Source of the DNA: Hyphomicrobium_A sp963745205
GTDB taxonomy: Bacteria; Pseudomonadota; Alphaproteobacteria; Rhizobiales; Hyphomicrobiaceae
Length of the DNA stretch: 64,000 nucleotides
Reading direction: 5' to 3'
NCBI GenBank assembly: GCA_963745205.1
Contig: CAVUWX010000022.1
Span: 62,001-126,000 of the forward strand
The notes beneath the pieces were generated by a model, which did no database searches, had not been told where the DNA came from, and saw nothing but the letters and a program-made list of their open reading frames with translations. The translations under genes were made by a program, and so were the position numbers. Of the stretch, positions 61,849-64,000 are shown one piece after another. Each line of letters opens with the position of its first letter. Within the stretch, counting starts at the first letter, position 1.

Positions 61849-62241
61849 CTAGTTCACGCTCCGCACGGTGAACGGGCTGTCGAGCGAGAAGGCGGGAATC
61901 GCCACGTCGAACATCTGGCCCTTGGCGTCGACCATCTGGTAGCTGCCGACCATGATGCCGGATGGGGTGCGCAGCGGGCAGCCCGAAGTGTAGCTGAAGG
62001 ATTTGCCGGGGTGGATGGTCGGGGTCTCGCCGACGACGCCGGGCCCCCGCACCTCCTCGGTTTGGCCCTGTCCGTCGGTGATGCGCCACACGCGCGAGCG
62101 AAGTTGCACGGTTTCGTCGCCCTCGTTGGCGATGTCGATGGTGTAGGCCCAGAAGAACTCGCTCTCATCCGGCGAGGACTGCTCCTCGAGGTAATGCGGG
62201 GTAACGCGAATGCGGATGCCGCGGGTCACAGCTTCGTACAT
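61849..62241 (-). CDS. apaG: ApaG (DUF525) protein
   Basis: A 130-residue immunoglobulin-like beta-sandwich protein of the ApaG family; biochemical role unsettled, with a possible nucleotide-binding GxGxxG-like loop (RGPGVVGETPTI). The N-terminus MYEAVTRGIRIRVTPHYLEEQ and FFWAYTIDIANEGDETVQLRSR are family hallmarks. ATG 62241 gives the standard length. It follows metZ by 87 bases and precedes argE by 16, probably one transcript. Confidence 0.92.
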   Translation of the reverse strand: MYEAVTRGIRIRVTPHYLEEQSSPDESEFFWAYTIDIANEGDETVQLRSRVWRITDGQGQTEEVRGPGVVGETPTIHPGKSFSYTSGCPLRTPSGIMVGSYQMVDAKGQMFDVAIPAFSLDSPFTVRSVN

Positions 62242-62328
62242 GCCGGGGAGGTCCCTGCGGATCACATCTTGAGCGATACGAACTCTAAGCCCTCGCCAGC
62301 CGGGGTCAATCGCGCAAGGTGGCAACGT

Positions 62329-63540
62329 TCATCCTTTTCGCGCGACAGCAAGGGCGTTCTCGATGTCGGCGGCGAGGTCTTCGAAGGCCTCGAGCCCGAC
62401 GGAGAGCCGCAGCATGCCGTCGGTGATGCCGAGCTCGGCGCGCGCCTGCGGGCCGATGCGGTGGTGCGTGGTGGTCGCGGGGTGCGTGATGAGGCTCTTG
62501 GCGTCGCCGAGGTTGTTGGAGATGCAAATGAGTCGCAGCGCGTTCTGGAAGCGGAAGGCGCCGGCCTTGCCGCCTTCGACCTCGAACGCCACCATCTGGC
62601 CGCCGCCCGTCATCTGCCGGCGCGCGATCTCGGCCTGCGGATGGTCGGCGCGTCCGCAGTAGAGCACGCGGCCGACGCCCGGCCGGCCGGCGAGGTGATC
62701 GGCGATGCGCGAAGCCGTCGCCGACTGCGCCTTGACGCGCACCGGCATGGTCTCGAGGCCCTTGAGCATGACCCACGCATTGAAGGGGCTCATGGTCGGC
62801 CCGGTCTGACGCAGGAACTCCTGCAGGTGGTTGGTCACGAAGTCCTTGCTGCCCAATACCGCGCCACCGAGACAGCGGCCCTGGCCGTCTATGTGCTTCG
62901 TCGCCGAGTAGACGACGATGTCGGCGCCATGCGGGAGCGGCCGCTGCAGCATCGGGGTGGCAAACACGTTGTCCACGACGACGAGCGCGCCCCCCTCGTG
63001 GGCGATCTTCGACACCGCGGCGATGTCGACGAGCTCGAGCGTGGGGTTGGACGGCGTCTCGAAGAAGATCATCTTCGTGTTGGGGCGCATCGCCTTGCGC
63101 CAGGCGTCGAGGTCGGTGCCGTCGACGAGCGTCGAGGCGATCCCGAAGCGCGGGCACAGCGTCTCGACGATGTAGCGGCAGGCCCCGAATAGCGCACGCG
63201 CGGAGACGATGTGGTCGCCGGTCTTGAGGTAGGAGAGCAGCGCGGCGTTGACGGCGGCCATGCCGGTGGCGGTGGCGCGCGCCTCCTCTGCGCCCTCCAG
63301 CAGGCGGATGCGCTCCTCGAACATGGCGACCGTAGGGTTGCCGAAGCGGCTATATTGGAAGCCCGGGTCCTCGTTCTTGAAGCGGGCTTCCGCCTGCTCG
63401 GCGCTTTTGTAGACGAAGCCCTGGGTAAGAAAGAGCGCTTCAGAGGTCTCGCCGAACTGCGAGCGCAGCGCGCCGCCGTGCACGAGCTGGGTCTCAGGCG
63501 CCCACTTGGGGTTTGCCGTTCGATCGTCGTTGCCTGCCAT
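62329..63540 (-). CDS. metZ: O-succinylhomoserine sulfhydrylase
   Basis: PLP enzyme making homocysteine from O-succinylhomoserine and sulfide, a step of methionine synthesis. The 403-residue protein is a Cys/Met metabolism PLP enzyme with ALFGACRYIVETLCPRFG near 114-131, FFETPSNPTLELVD near 156-169 and the PLP Lys in VVYSATKHIDGQGRCLGG near 202-219. ATG 63540 with a GAGGAGCGC leader is the start. A SAM-II riboswitch lies about 95 bases upstream, so expression should fall when SAM is plentiful. Confidence 0.94.
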   Translation of the reverse strand: MAGNDDRTANPKWAPETQLVHGGALRSQFGETSEALFLTQGFVYKSAEQAEARFKNEDPGFQYSRFGNPTVAMFEERIRLLEGAEEARATATGMAAVNAALLSYLKTGDHIVSARALFGACRYIVETLCPRFGIASTLVDGTDLDAWRKAMRPNTKMIFFETPSNPTLELVDIAAVSKIAHEGGALVVVDNVFATPMLQRPLPHGADIVVYSATKHIDGQGRCLGGAVLGSKDFVTNHLQEFLRQTGPTMSPFNAWVMLKGLETMPVRVKAQSATASRIADHLAGRPGVGRVLYCGRADHPQAEIARRQMTGGGQMVAFEVEGGKAGAFRFQNALRLICISNNLGDAKSLITHPATTTHHRIGPQARAELGITDGMLRLSVGLEAFEDLAADIENALAVARKG

Positions 63541-63635
63541 GCGCTCCTCGATGCGGGCGATTGCCCAGCAAAAAACCCGGCTCGCAGAGCGCCGCATGTG
63601 AGAAGCCGGCGCCAGCGAAGTCCGGGGGTGCGCAC

Positions 63636-63690
63636 GGCCCTTTTAGCGACTTATTTAACGTGGCTGCAAGCCGGCCGGCCAAATGACCAC
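63636..63690 (-). ncRNA. SAM-II riboswitch upstream of metZ
   Basis: The minus strand contains the highly conserved SAM-II core: GGTCATTTG, then CCGGCTTGCAGCCACG, TTAAATAAGT and CGCTAAAAGGG, in the correct order and spacing for the H-type pseudoknot (pairing of CTTG with CAAGT-like and AGCG/CGCT segments). In alphaproteobacteria this class binds S-adenosylmethionine and shuts down met genes, matching metZ 95 bases downstream. Confidence 0.93.
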
Positions 63691-63797
63691 GGGGTGTTGC
63701 GGGGATTACTCCCGCACGGCGCTTGGCGTCAAGGCCCGCTTGCTCTAGAGCGGCAAAAGCGCTTCGAGAATTGGCAATGACCCCATAGGCGCGAACG

Positions 63798-64000
63798 ATG
63801 ACAAAGGTTCAGGTGAAGACAGCGCGAGCGGCCCCCAAGCGCACGGCGTCCGGCATCCTGCCCTCGCAGGCGATCGAGGCGCTGATCGCGGAGGGGCAGA
63901 TCAAGCTGGTCGAGCCACTGCTGGAAAAGCAGCTGCAGCCGGCAAGCCTCGATCTGCGCCTCGGCACCATCGCCTACCGTGTGCGCGCGAGCTTTCTACC
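63798..64000 (+). CDS. dcd: 2'-Deoxycytidine 5'-triphosphate deaminase (N-terminus only)
   Basis: Start of a dCTP deaminase of the longer alphaproteobacterial type; converts dCTP to dUTP for thymidylate synthesis. Only 67 residues are in the window: an N-terminal MTKVQVKTARAAPKRTA, then GILPSQAIEALIAEGQI and the family segment QLQPASLDLRLGTIAYRVR near 45-63. The catalytic residues lie beyond the edge. It is divergent from metZ, separated by the riboswitch-bearing leader. Confidence 0.88.
   Translation, partial: MTKVQVKTARAAPKRTASGILPSQAIEALIAEGQIKLVEPLLEKQLQPASLDLRLGTIAYRVRASFL

Noticed and set aside
1..64000. tRNA, rRNA, CRISPR arrays or insertion sequences
   Set aside because: No cloverleaf-like T-loop sequences, rRNA segments, regularly spaced repeats, transposase motifs or terminal inverted repeats were found by eye; a covariance-model scan would be decisive.

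Overview
This 64 kb window looks like the chromosome of an alphaproteobacterium of the order Hyphomicrobiales that grows on one-carbon compounds by the serine cycle. A Hyphomicrobium-like organism fits best, but the species cannot be fixed from the sequence. The main evidence is a minus-strand serine-cycle operon (serine-glyoxylate aminotransferase, malyl-CoA lyase, both malate thiokinase subunits, PEP carboxylase), a formate-tetrahydrofolate ligase gene nearby, and typical alphaproteobacterial markers: GcrA, RegB/RegA, MmcB, a SAM-II riboswitch, and the ubiE-mutM / rpsT-dnaA / dnaN-recF-gyrB order. GC content is high, so long open frames antisense to real genes are common; these were discarded.

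Layout. 1-10 kb: ppc (cut by the window start), mtkB, mtkA, mcl and sga on the minus strand, preceded by a structured leader RNA candidate, a response regulator lacking its phosphoacceptor aspartate, a CDF metal exporter and, on the plus strand, a TerC-family protein. 10-16 kb: ftfL, then the ATP-grasp / alpha-E / transglutaminase / Anbu cluster, a putative peptide-tagging and proteolysis system. 16-22 kb: ugd, then fbp-prk-rpe (a ribulose-bisphosphate-making branch with no RuBisCO in view) and a solitary phage-like DUF2793 protein. 22-34 kb: ubiE, mutM, two tandem paralogous membrane proteins, rpsT, a region with DnaA-box-like sites and two perfect palindromes, a rhodanese, dnaA, dnaN, recF and gyrB.

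34-44 kb: DUF4112 protein, small membrane protein, frameshifted class A PBP, YgjP-type peptidase, SCO1/SenC, redox regulators RegB and RegA, mmcB, and a translationally coupled pair of a degenerate Lon-related AAA protein and a USP-like protein. 44-48 kb: a probably accessory patch (membrane-anchored hydrolase, dual-specificity phosphatase, 2OG-Fe(II) oxygenase), then ppk2. 48-56 kb: the complete phosphate regulon phoR-pstSCAB-phoU-phoB. 56-64 kb: gcrA, argD (frameshifted), argF, hslO, a cytochrome c, argE, apaG, metZ under a SAM-II riboswitch, and the start of dcd.

How the genes fit together: FtfL feeds formate carbon into the tetrahydrofolate pool, which supplies serine; Sga, Ppc, Mtk and Mcl turn the cycle and regenerate glyoxylate. 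Fbp and Prk could make ribulose 1,5-bisphosphate, which in Methylobacterium signals to the serine-cycle regulator QscR. Pho genes with PPK2 handle phosphate and polyphosphate. Three genes (DUF4112, PBP, argD) each appear to carry one extra base. That pattern suggests indel errors in the assembly more than three separate gene losses.
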